This document shows positions 46,558 through 55,241 of a DNA stretch of 64,000 nt, in pieces. The position numbers and the translations under genes were made by a program. The stretch comes from Actinoalloteichus_B caeruleus (GTDB taxonomy: Bacteria > Actinomycetota > Actinomycetes > Mycobacteriales > Pseudonocardiaceae). A model generated the notes under the pieces. It did no database searches. It was not told the origin of the DNA and saw only the letters and a list, made by a program, of their open reading frames with translations. Location: the NCBI RefSeq assembly GCF_000718005.1, contig NZ_JODV01000005.1; one strand, 5' to 3'. Position 1 is the stretch's first letter; every line of letters starts with the position of its first letter.

Positions 46558-47538
46558 TCAGGCCGGGGTGCCGAGCCGTACCCCGGACGGTGAGCCGGCC
46601 AGCGAGGTGGCGGCGGCGAGCACGCGTTGCAGGTGCAGTCCTCGGGCCACGTCGCAGGGGTGCTCCCGGGCTCCGCTGTGCACCATGGCCACGAAGTCGT
46701 CGAGCATCGAGGCGTAGCAGTCCGCCCGGGAGGTCTCCGGCGCTCCCAGCGCCCGGAGGCCACCACCGCCGAAGACCGACACGTCGGTGACGGTCGGCCT
46801 CGCGGGGAAGCGCAGCGACAGCGACAGCGTGCTCGTCACGCCGCCCTCGTGGCCGAGCACGAGCTGCCAGAGGTCGTCGGGGGAGCGGTGGGCGGCGAGG
46901 ACCTCCACCACCGGGCCGAGCGCCGCGTCCACGAGGTCCACGGCGTGCGGCCCCACATCGAGCAGCCCGCCGTCCTCGTGACGCCACGAGGATCCCGTGT
47001 TGCCGTCGTCCAGGAGCGCGCCGGACAGCCAGGTGACCGAGCCACCGGCCCACCCGCCACCGTCCTGGAGGCCGGCGAGCCACTCGCGGGTCTCCGGGGC
47101 GAACCGGCGGGTCAGCATCACCAGGGAGCACACCTCGCGACGGCGGACCTCCTCCGCGAGACGCGAGGCGGACGCCAGATCGGCGGCGAGCGGTTTCTCC
47201 AGGATGACGTGCCTGCCGGCCGACGCGGCACTGGTCGCGAGCCCGGCCTGGACGGACGGGGGTACCGCGAAGGCGACCACGTCGACGCTGGCCACGAGTT
47301 CCTCTGGGCTGGACATCACCTCGGCGGAGTACGGCGCGGCCAGCTCGGCGGCGGCGTCGGGCCGTCGGGACCACACCGCGACGAGACGGGTCCCCGGGTG
47401 GTCGTCGATCCCCGGGGCGTGCGTCGTCCTGGCCCACCGGCCGGCCCCGACCAGACCGACCCGCAGTTGATCCTCCACCACTGGGGCCGGGGCCTCGGCG
47501 TCCAGTGGTCCGTCGTCGTGGGCTGGAGAAGTAGGCAC
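46558..47538 (-). CDS. Gfo/Idh/MocA-family oxidoreductase
   Basis: A 326-residue NAD(P)-dependent dehydrogenase-fold protein. The Rossmann motif VGLVGAGRWARTTHAPGI (~residue 27), AVWSRRPD, VDVVAFAVPP and the signature HVILEKPLA (EKP, ~110) are present. The C-terminal alpha/beta half follows, with GGLLDVGPHAVDLV holding the usual catalytic D-x3-H (DVGPH). Substrate unknown, perhaps a sugar or inositol derivative. GTG start at 47538 with only a weak ribosome-binding site; the first ~25 residues are an unstructured Pro/Ala extension. It runs convergently to the paralogous pair. Confidence 0.87.
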   Translation of the reverse strand: MPTSPAHDDGPLDAEAPAPVVEDQLRVGLVGAGRWARTTHAPGIDDHPGTRLVAVWSRRPDAAAELAAPYSAEVMSSPEELVASVDVVAFAVPPSVQAGLATSAASAGRHVILEKPLAADLASASRLAEEVRRREVCSLVMLTRRFAPETREWLAGLQDGGGWAGGSVTWLSGALLDDGNTGSSWRHEDGGLLDVGPHAVDLVDAALGPVVEVLAAHRSPDDLWQLVLGHEGGVTSTLSLSLRFPARPTVTDVSVFGGGGLRALGAPETSRADCYASMLDDFVAMVHSGAREHPCDVARGLHLQRVLAAATSLAGSPSGVRLGTPA

Positions 47539-47616
47539 GACACCATCTTTCCCGCTCCACCCCGGACGCCAACCATGATCCGACTGATCCGAGGCCCGGT
47601 TCAGTCGGAAGGATCA

Positions 47617-48033
47617 TCACTCCAAGATCAGGGGAACCCGGATCTCCACACCGTCGGCGAGGCCGACGAGCACCGAGCCCTCGTTCCACGCCACCCGCCA
47701 CGGACCCGCCGCCACCGAGCTCGAGGGCACCGGCACGGCGCGCAGGACGGTGTCCTCCCCGTCGTGCCGGTCCACGAGCACCACCTCCGCTTCCTCGGAC
47801 GAGAACAGGGTCGCCGGTCGCTCCCGCAGCTCGACCACGAGTGATGACCGCCCGGTGGCCGCGGCGACCTCGGGCGGGGCGGTGTCGGAGGCGGGTGCGC
47901 GCCCGCCGTGGGGTACCGCCAGCAGCAGGAGGAGCACCCCGGTGCCGACCGTCCCGGCGATGACCCCGAGCACCAGGGTCAACAGCGGCACCAGGCACCC
48001 CCGGACCCGCCGTCCGTCCACAGCTGGCTCCAC
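47617..48033 (-). CDS. Membrane-anchored hypothetical protein
   Basis: A 138-residue protein with one transmembrane helix near the N-terminus (LVPLLTLVLGVIAGTVGTGVLLLLLAV, residues ~14-40) and a ~90-residue extracytoplasmic beta-rich domain (LVVELRERPATLFSSEEAEVVLVDRHD). Function unknown. GTG at 48033 is chosen because GAGGAGGAACG precedes it directly; a GTG seven codons upstream is less well placed. It is divergent from the Nudix gene with 74 bp between. Confidence 0.7.
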   Translation of the reverse strand: MEPAVDGRRVRGCLVPLLTLVLGVIAGTVGTGVLLLLLAVPHGGRAPASDTAPPEVAAATGRSSLVVELRERPATLFSSEEAEVVLVDRHDGEDTVLRAVPVPSSSVAAGPWRVAWNEGSVLVGLADGVEIRVPLILE

Positions 48034-48095
48034 CCGTTCCTCCTCGTGACGCACCAGCTCATTCTCGCGTGGTTCCCCCACGAGGGCCGGGCGCC

Positions 48096-48101
48096 TAGGG
48101 T
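48096..48101 (+). promoter_or_regulatory. -10 box, leaderless Nudix-MBL operon
   Basis: TAGGGT, 6 nt before the GTG at 48108. Confidence 0.55.
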
Positions 48102-48107
48102 GGCACC

Positions 48108-49016
48108 GTGCCCCCGCTGCCAGAACCGTTCGACCTGCCGCCGGAGCTGGTCGACTCGCTCTCCGCCGTCCCGGGGCGCCCACCCGCCACGCCGAGGGAC
48201 TCGGCGAGCGTCGTGCTCGTGCGCGACCACCCAGCGGGCGGTGTCGAGGTGTTCCTGATGCGCAGGGCAGCCACCATGGCCTTCGCCCCGGGCATGACCG
48301 TCTTCCCCGGCGGATCCGTCGACGGCAGGGACCGGGTCGGGGGCGCGGTCCGGGCACATTGGGCGGGCCCCGCGCCGGAGTGGTGGGCCGAGCGCTTCGG
48401 CTGCGCGCCCGACCTCGCCGCCGCACTGGTCAGCGCGGCGGTCCGCGAGACCTTCGAGGAAACCGGTGTGCTGCTCGCGGGAGCCGACGACCGCGATGTC
48501 GTCAGGGACGCGGGCCGGTACTCGTCGGCGAGGCCGCTCCTCGAGAGCGGCGCCCTCTCCCTCGGGGAGTTCCTCGCGGCCAACGAGCTCGTGCTGCGCG
48601 CCGACCTCCTCACTCCCTGGGCGAACTGGGTGACGCCCGAGGTGGAGGCGCGTCGCCACGACACCCGGTTCTTCCTCGCCGAACTACCACCCGGACAACG
48701 AGCTGACGGCAGGACCTCGGAGGCCGTCCAGGCGAGGTGGCTGACCCCGGCGGCCGCGTTGGAGGAGTGGCGTCAGGGCGACCGCGCCCTGCTCCCCCCT
48801 ACCTGGGTGACCCTGTCCGAACTCGCCGACCAGGACAGCGTGTCCTCGGCACGTCGGACCCCCCGCGTGATCGGCCGCACCGTTCCCCGCATCATCCGTG
48901 AGGGCGGCCGGCTGCGAGTGGTGGTGCCGGAACCGTCCGAAGGGGGGCCGGGCCGTCACGAGGCGGGGCGGGCCCCCACGGTCCGGGACGAGCGAGCGGA
49001 TGGGGGGCCGTCGTGA
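48108..49016 (+). CDS. Nudix hydrolase
   Basis: A 302-residue Nudix protein. The Nudix helix is AAVRETFEETGVLLAG (the R-E-x-x-E-E-x-G-V core, ~residues 109-123), preceded far upstream by GMTVFPGGSVDGRD, giving the split arrangement with a long insert seen in NUDT19-like and peroxisomal CoA-type hydrolases. A ~180-residue C-terminal part (WANWVTPEVEARRHDTRFFL) is also typical of that group. Substrate is unknown; a CoA derivative or capped nucleotide is possible. It starts a leaderless operon and overlaps the MBL gene by 4 nt. Confidence 0.85.
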   Translation: MPPLPEPFDLPPELVDSLSAVPGRPPATPRDSASVVLVRDHPAGGVEVFLMRRAATMAFAPGMTVFPGGSVDGRDRVGGAVRAHWAGPAPEWWAERFGCAPDLAAALVSAAVRETFEETGVLLAGADDRDVVRDAGRYSSARPLLESGALSLGEFLAANELVLRADLLTPWANWVTPEVEARRHDTRFFLAELPPGQRADGRTSEAVQARWLTPAAALEEWRQGDRALLPPTWVTLSELADQDSVSSARRTPRVIGRTVPRIIREGGRLRVVVPEPSEGGPGRHEAGRAPTVRDERADGGPS

Positions 49017-49822
49017 CCGAACCGCGTGGTGGTGACCTCCCGAGCGTCGCGCACCCGGCGTACGGGAGACGGCGGGACGTGGCGGACGTGGCCTCGGTGT
49101 GGCTCGCGAACAACCCCTCGGCCATGACCCTGGAGGGCACCAACACCTGGGTCCTCCGGGCCCCTGGCGCGACGGGTCGGGTCGTCGTCGACCCGGGACC
49201 GGACGACGAGGAGCACCTCCGCCGGGTCGGTGAGGAAGGCCCCGTCGAACTCGTCCTGCTCACCCACGGGCACCACGACCACAGCGCGGGGCTGGCCCGG
49301 TTCGCCGACCTGGTCGGCGCGCCCTCGGCCGCGATCGACCCGCGCTGGTCGTCCGGAGAACCACTCGTCGACGGCGCGGTGCTCGACGTGGCCGGCCTGC
49401 GGCTGGAGGTGCTCCACACCCCGGGCCACACCGACGACTCGGCGTGCTTCCTCGTCCACGGCGGAGCGGGTCCGGTGGTGCTCACCGGGGACACGGTGCT
49501 GGGGCGGGGGACGACGGTGCTGACGGGGAGCCTCCGTGACTACCTCACCACCCTCCGAGGGCTGGCCCGGGTCCCCGCCGGAACCCGTCTGCTGCCAGGG
49601 CACGGTGCGGAGTTGCCCGATGCGGCCGCGACGGCCCGCGACTACCTCGCGCACCGCGAACGTCGGCTGGACCAGGTGCGCGCCGCCCGCGCTCGGCTGG
49701 GCGCGACGGCCACCCCCGTGGAGGTGGTGGCCGCCGTCTACCCCGACCTCGACCCGGCGCTGTCGTTCGCCGCGGAGCAGTCCGTCCGGGCGCAGCTCGC
49801 GTACCTGGACGAGGAGGGCTGA
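49013..49822 (+). CDS. Metallo-beta-lactamase-fold hydrolase (LACTB2-like)
   Basis: A 269-residue MBL-fold enzyme with all metal-ligand motifs: THGHHDHSAG (~84-93), HTPGHTDDS (~139), LTGDTVLG (~163) and PGHGAELPD (~196), followed by a C-terminal winged-helix-like region (LDQVRAARARLGATATPVEVV) as in LACTB2-type endoribonucleases. NNPSAMTLEGTNTWVL near the N-terminus is diagnostic of this subgroup. It corresponds to the gene upstream of crp in mycobacteria (Rv3677c). The start GTG overlaps the preceding stop (GTGA), so the two are coupled. Confidence 0.9.
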   Translation: MTEPRGGDLPSVAHPAYGRRRDVADVASVWLANNPSAMTLEGTNTWVLRAPGATGRVVVDPGPDDEEHLRRVGEEGPVELVLLTHGHHDHSAGLARFADLVGAPSAAIDPRWSSGEPLVDGAVLDVAGLRLEVLHTPGHTDDSACFLVHGGAGPVVLTGDTVLGRGTTVLTGSLRDYLTTLRGLARVPAGTRLLPGHGAELPDAAATARDYLAHRERRLDQVRAARARLGATATPVEVVAAVYPDLDPALSFAAEQSVRAQLAYLDEEG

Positions 49823-49845
49823 CCACCCCGGCGCGGTCGCCGTCC

Positions 49846-50985
49846 TCAGCCCCGGGGGGATGGTGGTCGGGTGGGGGCGACGAGGTGGGTCACCGCCACA
49901 CCGTCATCGCCAGGGTCCGCCGTGAGCACGGATCCCCGCCGTTCGTGGGCGGGGACGCGCAGTTCGACGACGCGGCCCGTGAAGCCGCGCAGCGCGTCCA
50001 CCAGGTGCCGGGCCTGGTAGGTGCGGGAGATCCGGTTGCCGGCCACGTCGGCCTTCACGGTCTCCTCCGACTCGCCGATGGTCGGATCGCTGCCCAGGAC
50101 TCGGACACCGCCGTCCTCGGCGACGAGGGTGAGGAGCCCGCGCCCGCCACCGAAGGTGGCCGCGCGCCGCACCGCCGCGGTCAACTCGTCCGCGTCCGCC
50201 CGCAGCACGCAGTCGACATCGGACGGGAACAGCCGGTCCGAGTTGGGGAACGGTGTGGCGAGCAGCGCCGTGGTGACGAGGGTGCCCTCCCACGACAGCG
50301 CGAAGCGGTCGGTGTCGGCTCGCAGATCGACCTCGCCCGACCGGGGGAGCTGCCTGGACAACTCCGCCAGGAGGGCGGCGGGGACCAGGACGTCCAGGTC
50401 GGCAGCGTCCTCCGCCGGGCCGGGGAGGGGGATCTCCGCCTTCGCGAGTCGGAAACGGTCGCTGGCGAGCAGCGCGAGGACGCCGTCCTCGACCGAGAGC
50501 CGCACGCCGGTGAAGACGGGCAGCGCGTCGTCACGCGACGCCGCCGCCGCGACGACCGCCAGCGGCCCGCGCAGCGCGGCCGAGGGCACGGACAGCCGGT
50601 GCGGAGGTGAGGGCGCCAGCCCCGGGTGCGCCGCGAGATCCATCATGGGAAGGGCGAACCGCGCCCGACCAGCGCGGACCGCGAGGCGGGACCCCTCGAC
50701 GACCAGGCGGACCTCCGGTTCGGCCAGGGACCGCAACGTCTCGGCCAGGGGACGGGCGGGTACCAGGACCGAACCCTCGGAACCCACCAGGCCGTCCAGG
50801 TCCGCCTGGAACCCGCGCTCGTGGTCGGAGGAGGCGACCCGTACCCCGGTCGCGGAGGCCACGACCACCACGCCACCGAGCACGGGATCGGTCAGGCGCC
50901 CGGGCAGGAGCCGGACCAGCTCGGCCAGGCGAGCCGCCAGCGGTGTGGTTGGCACTGTGGCGTCGAGACCCAGGTGGGCGGTCAT
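49846..50985 (-). CDS. DNA polymerase III beta-clamp paralogue
   Basis: A 379-residue protein with the three-domain sliding-clamp fold. Recognisable segments are PVLGGVVVVASATGVRVASSD (domain I), ALPMMDLAAHPGLAP, the strongly DnaN-like VFTGVRLSVEDGVLALLASDRFRLA (domain II; residues ~170-195) and VTHLVAPTR at the C-terminus in place of the usual YLLMP.R. A replicative dnaN normally lies beside dnaA, so this is an extra clamp. It may serve a specialised polymerase or repair pathway, or may have lost clamp function. The ATG follows TAGGTT by 6 nt (leaderless). Next to it is an MFS gene on the same strand. Confidence 0.85.
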   Translation of the reverse strand: MTAHLGLDATVPTTPLAARLAELVRLLPGRLTDPVLGGVVVVASATGVRVASSDHERGFQADLDGLVGSEGSVLVPARPLAETLRSLAEPEVRLVVEGSRLAVRAGRARFALPMMDLAAHPGLAPSPPHRLSVPSAALRGPLAVVAAAASRDDALPVFTGVRLSVEDGVLALLASDRFRLAKAEIPLPGPAEDAADLDVLVPAALLAELSRQLPRSGEVDLRADTDRFALSWEGTLVTTALLATPFPNSDRLFPSDVDCVLRADADELTAAVRRAATFGGGRGLLTLVAEDGGVRVLGSDPTIGESEETVKADVAGNRISRTYQARHLVDALRGFTGRVVELRVPAHERRGSVLTADPGDDGVAVTHLVAPTRPPSPRG

Positions 50986-50991
50986 GCCGGC

Positions 50992-50997
50992 AACCTA
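50992..50997 (-). promoter_or_regulatory. -10 box, leaderless clamp-paralogue gene
   Basis: TAGGTT on the minus strand, 6 nt before the ATG at 50985. Confidence 0.55.
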
Positions 50998-51039
50998 GTG
51001 GCCTCCTCCGACAGTTCGGGCGCACGTAGCCGTGTGGGT

Positions 51040-52347
51040 TCAGGTGGCCGAGCTGGCCGCGTGGGAGTCGGCGGTGGGGCGGGGCGTCCTCCCGTCGTCG
51101 TCCGGCTCCCTCTCCTCGGCGGCGACGGTGCCGCGGAACAGGAACACCAGGCCCGCGATCACGACTCCGCAACCGGCCGCCGCGAGGAAGGCCTGGGGCA
51201 CGCCCACGTTCTCGACCAGCTGGCCGCTGATCGACTGCCCGAGCCCGATGCCGACGGTCACCGAGGTGATCACCCATCCGAACGCCTCGGCGGCCTTGTC
51301 CGACGGCGCGACCGCCTCGACCGCGAGCGAGTGGGCCATCGACTGCGGAGTGACCAGCGCGCCGACGACGAACATCACGGCGGCCAGCCCCGCCAACGTC
51401 ACCGGAACTGCCAGCAGGGTCGTCAGCACGGCGAACCCGCCGAGGAGCACCGGCAGGCGGAGGTGGAGGGGGCGTGGCCACGGGCGGAGCCCGTACAGGA
51501 GGCCGAAGACCACGGAGCTGACGGACCAGAGGCTCAACAGGAGCCCGCCGATGGCGGGGTGACCGGCCTCGGTGGCGGCGGCGGGGACGGCGACCTCGAC
51601 GAATCCGATGACCACACCGAAGCCGAGGACGGCGAGCGCCACGGTCCGCATGCCCGGGACGGCGAAGGCTCCCAGCAGGTGGGCGAGCCGGGACCCGCCG
51701 TCAGTCCGGGCCGAGGTGCGCTTCGCCTGGGGCTCCGGGCGCCAGGAGCGGACGGTGGTGGTGAGGGCGAACCCGGTGCTGCCCCCGACCATCGCCACCG
51801 TTCCCACGACGAGACCGGTCCCCGGCCAGGGTGATGCCGCGAGCAGCCCCGCCAGGCCCGGGCCGAGGATGAAGAACACCTCCACGCTGATGGCCTCGTA
51901 GGAGAGCGCCGCCGTGCGGGCGGGGCCCGGCGGCAGGAGCCTGCGCCAGAGGGCGCGGGACGCCGTTCCGAGCTGGGGTTCGGACAGTCCGATGCACAGG
52001 GCCAGCGCCACCAGGGCCGGCACCGGCGCCGAGGACTCGACCAGGGCGATCTGCCCGCAGACGAGGACGACGAACACCGAGCTGATCGTCAACAGGGGCC
52101 GGGTCGGCCCCAACCGGTCGACGACCCGGCCCTGGACCACCGAGCCGAACGCGACGCCGAACAGGGTGGCCGCGGACACGAGCCCGGCGATGGCGAAGGA
52201 ACCGGTCCGGTCGCGGACGTAGAACAGGATGGACATGCCGATCATGGCGATCGGCAGCCGTCCGACGAGTGAGGTGATGACCGGCCATCTGGCCGCGGGG
52301 GTGCTGAGGGCCGCGCGGTAGTCCGCGAGGGAGGCCGAGTGCGACAC
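51040..52347 (-). CDS. MFS transporter (drug/metabolite exporter type)
   Basis: A 435-residue major-facilitator protein with about 12 hydrophobic helices. The loop after helix 2 reads VVQGRVVDRLGPTRPLL, an MFS motif A variant (G-x3-D-R-x-G-x-R), and a ~40-residue polar loop (SWRPEPQAKRTSARTDGG) separates the two halves. C-terminal ~30 residues are hydrophilic. Substrate unknown; layout fits an exporter. The GTG at 52347 is preceded by CAGACT at 6 nt spacing and by a perfect 7-bp inverted repeat, so a dedicated repressor probably controls it. No regulator gene is adjacent. Confidence 0.85.
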   Translation of the reverse strand: MSHSASLADYRAALSTPAARWPVITSLVGRLPIAMIGMSILFYVRDRTGSFAIAGLVSAATLFGVAFGSVVQGRVVDRLGPTRPLLTISSVFVVLVCGQIALVESSAPVPALVALALCIGLSEPQLGTASRALWRRLLPPGPARTAALSYEAISVEVFFILGPGLAGLLAASPWPGTGLVVGTVAMVGGSTGFALTTTVRSWRPEPQAKRTSARTDGGSRLAHLLGAFAVPGMRTVALAVLGFGVVIGFVEVAVPAAATEAGHPAIGGLLLSLWSVSSVVFGLLYGLRPWPRPLHLRLPVLLGGFAVLTTLLAVPVTLAGLAAVMFVVGALVTPQSMAHSLAVEAVAPSDKAAEAFGWVITSVTVGIGLGQSISGQLVENVGVPQAFLAAAGCGVVIAGLVFLFRGTVAAEEREPDDDGRTPRPTADSHAASSAT

Positions 52348-52353
52348 GGGCCC

Positions 52354-52359
52354 AGTCTG
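52354..52359 (-). promoter_or_regulatory. Probable -10 box of the MFS gene
   Basis: CAGACT on the minus strand (a CANNNT variant of TANNNT), 6 nt before the GTG at 52347, directly downstream of the operator-like repeat. Confidence 0.4.
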
Positions 52360-52365
52360 CGCTCT

Positions 52366-52383
52366 TTGGTACGGGAGTACCAA
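52366..52383. promoter_or_regulatory. Putative operator of the MFS gene
   Basis: Perfect inverted repeat TTGGTAC-N4-GTACCAA (18 bp). It lies where the -35/-10 spacer of the MFS promoter should be, so a bound dimer would block RNA polymerase. The identity of the repressor is unknown. Confidence 0.6.
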
Positions 52384-53121
52384 TCCGTTTTTCGGGTGTG
52401 TTGTGTCACCAGGACGGCCTAGACTGAGTGTGGTCGAGCCGTCACGGCCCACTCGTCGGACGCGGGTGGTCCCGGTTCACCAGTCAGGTCATCACTCTTG
52501 GTATCGAAGTGCTTGCTCTCTTCGTGGCCGGTAATCGGCGCGGGCGAGTTCAGCGTTACTCTTGGCTACGGAAGTGTGAGTTAGGTTTCAGCTTGGTAAC
52601 ACTGCCGAGCGAATCGTGGAGGGGTAGGCAACGCGGGGAACCCCGTATCCGTCTACCTCGTAGATGTTCCGTTCTCCACGGACGCCATCCGTGGAGGGCA
52701 GCGACACTGAGTACAGTGTTGGTGACGGTGGGATGTTGACGGAAGCGGTCGGGGCCGTGACCGTGCCGAGTGAGGTGAAATCCCCCCGTCACGTGAACTG
52801 ACTCCTCCGGAGATGCGGATCGGGGCCGTGGCCGGAGGGTGGGAAGGTGTGGCCGTCGGGGGACGTGCTACGCCAACGACGGAAGGGTCGGAGCGCCGCG
52901 TCGGGGGCGGCGCCCGACCCTTCCGTCGTCTCTCACGTACTGGGCACCCACGGTCATGGCGAAACCCTTCGATGCGTGTTTCGAAGGAACCGGATCCGGT
53001 GCCGGCGTCAGACCGGCGGCGCCGAGCCTCCGATGGGCGTGCCGGGGCACGCCACCACTGGGAGTCCCGGGCCTGGAACGTGCGGAGCCACACGTCCCAC
53101 GGGTGACGGTCGCGTCCTGGG
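52384..53121. other. Long intergenic region, non-coding RNA candidate
   Basis: About 740 bp between the MFS gene and crp, both on the minus strand. It is less GC-rich between roughly 52480 and 52780 than the flanks. It contains a TAGACT box on the plus strand (52420-52425), two small hairpins (CTCCACGGA-N5-TCCGTGGAG at 52674-52696; ACACTG-N4-CAGTGT at 52705-52718) and a 23-bp hairpin (52876-52929). Open frames here are short and unconvincing. It may encode a structured RNA or hold the crp terminator. Confidence 0.45.
52876..52929. terminator. Very long perfect stem-loop downstream of crp
   Basis: Two stacked perfect stems: ACGACGGAAGGGTCGG (52876-52891) with 52914-52929, then GCGCCGC (52893-52899) with GCGGCGC (52907-52913), separated by a single bulged A and closed by a 7-nt loop. 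23 bp in 54 nt. No T tract follows on either strand. It lies about 190 bp beyond the crp stop. Confidence 0.6.
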
Positions 53122-53796
53122 TCAGCGGGCCCGTCGAGCCAGCCGCTCCGGGTCCAGGATCAGCACGCTCTTGCCCTCCAACCGCAGCCAGCCGCGGTGG
53201 GCGAAGTCGGCCAGGGCCTTGTTCACCGTCTCGCGGGAAGCTCCGACCAGCTGGGCGATCTCCTCCTGGGTGAGGTCGTGCGTCACCCGGAGCAGGCCCG
53301 CCTCCTGGCTGCCGAAGCGCTGCGCCAGCTGGAGCAGCGCCTTGGCGACCCGGCCGGGTACGTCGGTGAAGATCAGGTCGGCCAGCATGTTGTTCGTGCG
53401 CCGCAGTCGCCTCGCCAGCACCCGCAGGAGCTGCTCGGCGATCTCCGGACGCTTGCTGATCCACTCCCGGAGCGCGGGGCGGTCCATGCTGAGCGCTCTG
53501 ACCTCGGTGACCGTGGTCGCCGTCGACGTCCTCGGCCCCGGGTCGAAGATCGACAACTCACCGAACATGTCGGACGGCCCCATGATGGCCAGCAGGTTCT
53601 CCCTGCCGTCCGGGGACTTGCGCCCGACCTTGACCTTGCCGGACTGGATTATGTAGAGCCGGTCGCCGGGCTCACCTTCTGTGAAGATCACATGGCCGCG
53701 TGGGAAGTCCACGGGCTCCAGTGTCTGAGTCAGCGCCTCGATGGCCGCCGGCTCGACACCCTGGAAGATCCCAGCGCGTGCCAGGGTCTCGTCCAC
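53122..53796 (-). CDS. crp: Crp/Fnr-family regulator (Crp/GlxR type)
   Basis: A 224-residue cAMP-responsive global regulator. The cyclic-nucleotide domain has [21 protein letters not shown] and the phosphate-binding cassette [18 protein letters not shown] (~residue 80-97, with the R-T/S pair that contacts cAMP). The C-terminal winged helix has [24 protein letters not shown] (recognition-helix R-E-T-V-N-K). It is essentially the actinobacterial Crp/GlxR sequence, in the conserved position divergent to nth. The GTG at 53796 is preceded by AGGAGGGATGAG. Confidence 0.96.
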   Translation of the reverse strand: MDETLARAGIFQGVEPAAIEALTQTLEPVDFPRGHVIFTEGEPGDRLYIIQSGKVKVGRKSPDGRENLLAIMGPSDMFGELSIFDPGPRTSTATTVTEVRALSMDRPALREWISKRPEIAEQLLRVLARRLRRTNNMLADLIFTDVPGRVAKALLQLAQRFGSQEAGLLRVTHDLTQEEIAQLVGASRETVNKALADFAHRGWLRLEGKSVLILDPERLARRAR

Positions 53797-53888
53797 CTCA
53801 TCCCTCCTGTTGAGAGGCGGCGGCAGCCCGTGACTGGGTACCCCTCGTTACGAATACCTGATGGGTGCCGCCGATCGCTCCTTGCAGT

Positions 53889-54143
53889 CTAAGACGGGCG
53901 GCGTGATCTGCGTGGACGCAGCCTTCCCGCGCGCCCCGAGCGGCGCAGCCGGAAGAGTTCGAGCGCCCGCCCGATGCCCTGCTTGAACAGCGCCCGCACC
54001 TCGTCCGGGCGAGCGTTCTCCAGCAACTCCTCGACGTCGTTCTCCTGAACGACCCCGTGGCGGATTCCCTTCTCGACGCGCTCCATGAAGAGCGCGAAGA
54101 GCATGATCACAACGGGGACGGCGATGACGAACCAGGCAGTCAT
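53889..54143 (-). CDS. Small membrane protein next to crp
   Basis: An 84-residue protein with one N-terminal transmembrane helix (AWFVIAVPVVIMLFALFM) and a cytosolic part (ERVEKGIRHGVVQENDVEELLENA, then RPDEVRALFKQGIGRALELF) ending in a basic tail. The conserved membrane protein between crp and nth in mycobacteria (Rv3675) is the likely counterpart. Function unknown. It lies upstream of crp on the same strand. Confidence 0.8.
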   Translation of the reverse strand: MTAWFVIAVPVVIMLFALFMERVEKGIRHGVVQENDVEELLENARPDEVRALFKQGIGRALELFRLRRSGRAGRLRPRRSRRPS

Positions 54144-54368
54144 GATGTGTCCGATGGTGGCGCATCACGGTGGGTGGCGGCGCCCGGGGTCATGGGTGAC
54201 CCCGGTAGCCCTTTCGGAATACCCTGGACCTCTCCCCGTCCAGGCTAGGGGTGAGGAGGTGGGCACGCGAACCGATCAGCGGAGCGGGCCGCCGCCGCTG
54301 GTACCGACGCGACCGACCACCGACCCGCCTCTCTGCGGGGAACCGCCGTCCCCGGCGGCCGCCGCCCG

Positions 54369-54374
54369 TACCCT
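54369..54374 (+). promoter_or_regulatory. -10 box, leaderless nth operon
   Basis: TACCCT, 6 nt before the GTG at 54381. This decides the nth start against an in-frame GTG at 54375. Confidence 0.55.
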
Positions 54375-54380
54375 GTGGGA

Positions 54381-55241
54381 GTGCCGTCCCCCGCGAAGTC
54401 CTCCGCGCCCCCCGGCCGTGCCGGTGAGACCCGGCTCGCCCTGGTCCGCCGGGCGAGGCGCATGGACCGCACCCTGCGGACGGCCTATCCGGACGCGCAC
54501 TGCGAACTGGACTTCACCACCCCGCTCGAACTCGCGGTCGCCACGATCCTGTCGGCCCAGTGCACCGACCGGCGGGTCAACGAGGTGACGCCGGCGCTCT
54601 TCCGCCGCTACCGGTCGGCTGCTGACTACGCGGCGGCGGACCGGACCGAGCTGGAGGAGTTGATCCGTCCGACCGGCTTCTTCCGGAACAAGGCGTCGGC
54701 GTTGATGGGGCTGGGCGCCTCCGTGGTCGAGCGGCACGGGGGCGAGGTGCCGCGCACCCTACCGGACCTCGTCGCACTGCCCGGCATCGGCCGGAAGACC
54801 GCCAACGTCATCCTCGGGGACGCCTTCGGGATCCCGGGGATCACGGTCGACACCCACTTCGGCCGGCTCACCCGCCGGTGGGGCTGGACGAACCAGAACG
54901 ACCCGGTCAAGGTCGAACACGAGGTCGGAGAGCTCATCCCCAGGCGGGACTGGACCATGCTGTCCCACCGGGTGATCTTCCACGGTCGCCGCGTGTGCCA
55001 CTCCAGGACGCCCGCCTGCGGAGCCTGCCTCCTGGCCAGGGACTGCCCCTCGTTCGGGGCCGGACCGACGGACCCCCTGCTGGCTGAGCGGCTGGTCCGG
55101 GGCCCCGAAGCCCCCCGACTGCTCCGGCTGGCCGGCGTCCCGGGACACGAGGGCACTCCCGACGAGCCGGCGGGAACCAGCGGCGCGTCGGGTCCCGGTG
55201 CCGCTGGACCCACGCCGCCGGCCCAGGGGGGACGGACGTGA
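54381..55241 (+). CDS. nth: Endonuclease III
   Basis: A 286-residue DNA glycosylase/AP lyase that removes oxidised pyrimidines. The fold signature [18 protein letters not shown] is followed by the helix-hairpin-helix [18 protein letters not shown] (catalytic Lys ~138) and the catalytic Asp in TVDTHFGRL. The [4Fe-4S] cysteines are [17 protein letters not shown] (C-x6-C-x2-C-x5-C). The N-terminal ~30 residues and a C-terminal ~55-residue Pro/Gly/Ala tail are extensions. The operon continues with thioredoxin, CoA Nudix and MarP genes, each overlapping the previous one by 4 nt. Confidence 0.96.
   Translation: MPSPAKSSAPPGRAGETRLALVRRARRMDRTLRTAYPDAHCELDFTTPLELAVATILSAQCTDRRVNEVTPALFRRYRSAADYAAADRTELEELIRPTGFFRNKASALMGLGASVVERHGGEVPRTLPDLVALPGIGRKTANVILGDAFGIPGITVDTHFGRLTRRWGWTNQNDPVKVEHEVGELIPRRDWTMLSHRVIFHGRRVCHSRTPACGACLLARDCPSFGAGPTDPLLAERLVRGPEAPRLLRLAGVPGHEGTPDEPAGTSGASGPGAAGPTPPAQGGRT

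Noticed and set aside
52428..52739. 103-codon plus-strand frame in the crp-MFS gap
   Set aside because: It has no ribosome-binding site, a -10 box only 2 nt upstream, and a translation rich in Arg/Trp/Ser without hydrophobic periodicity. Treated as part of the non-coding gap.
52868..52957. 30-codon minus-strand frame starting ATG after AAGGGTTTCGCC near crp
   Set aside because: It ends inside the long hairpin and encodes a basic, low-complexity peptide. Too little support.
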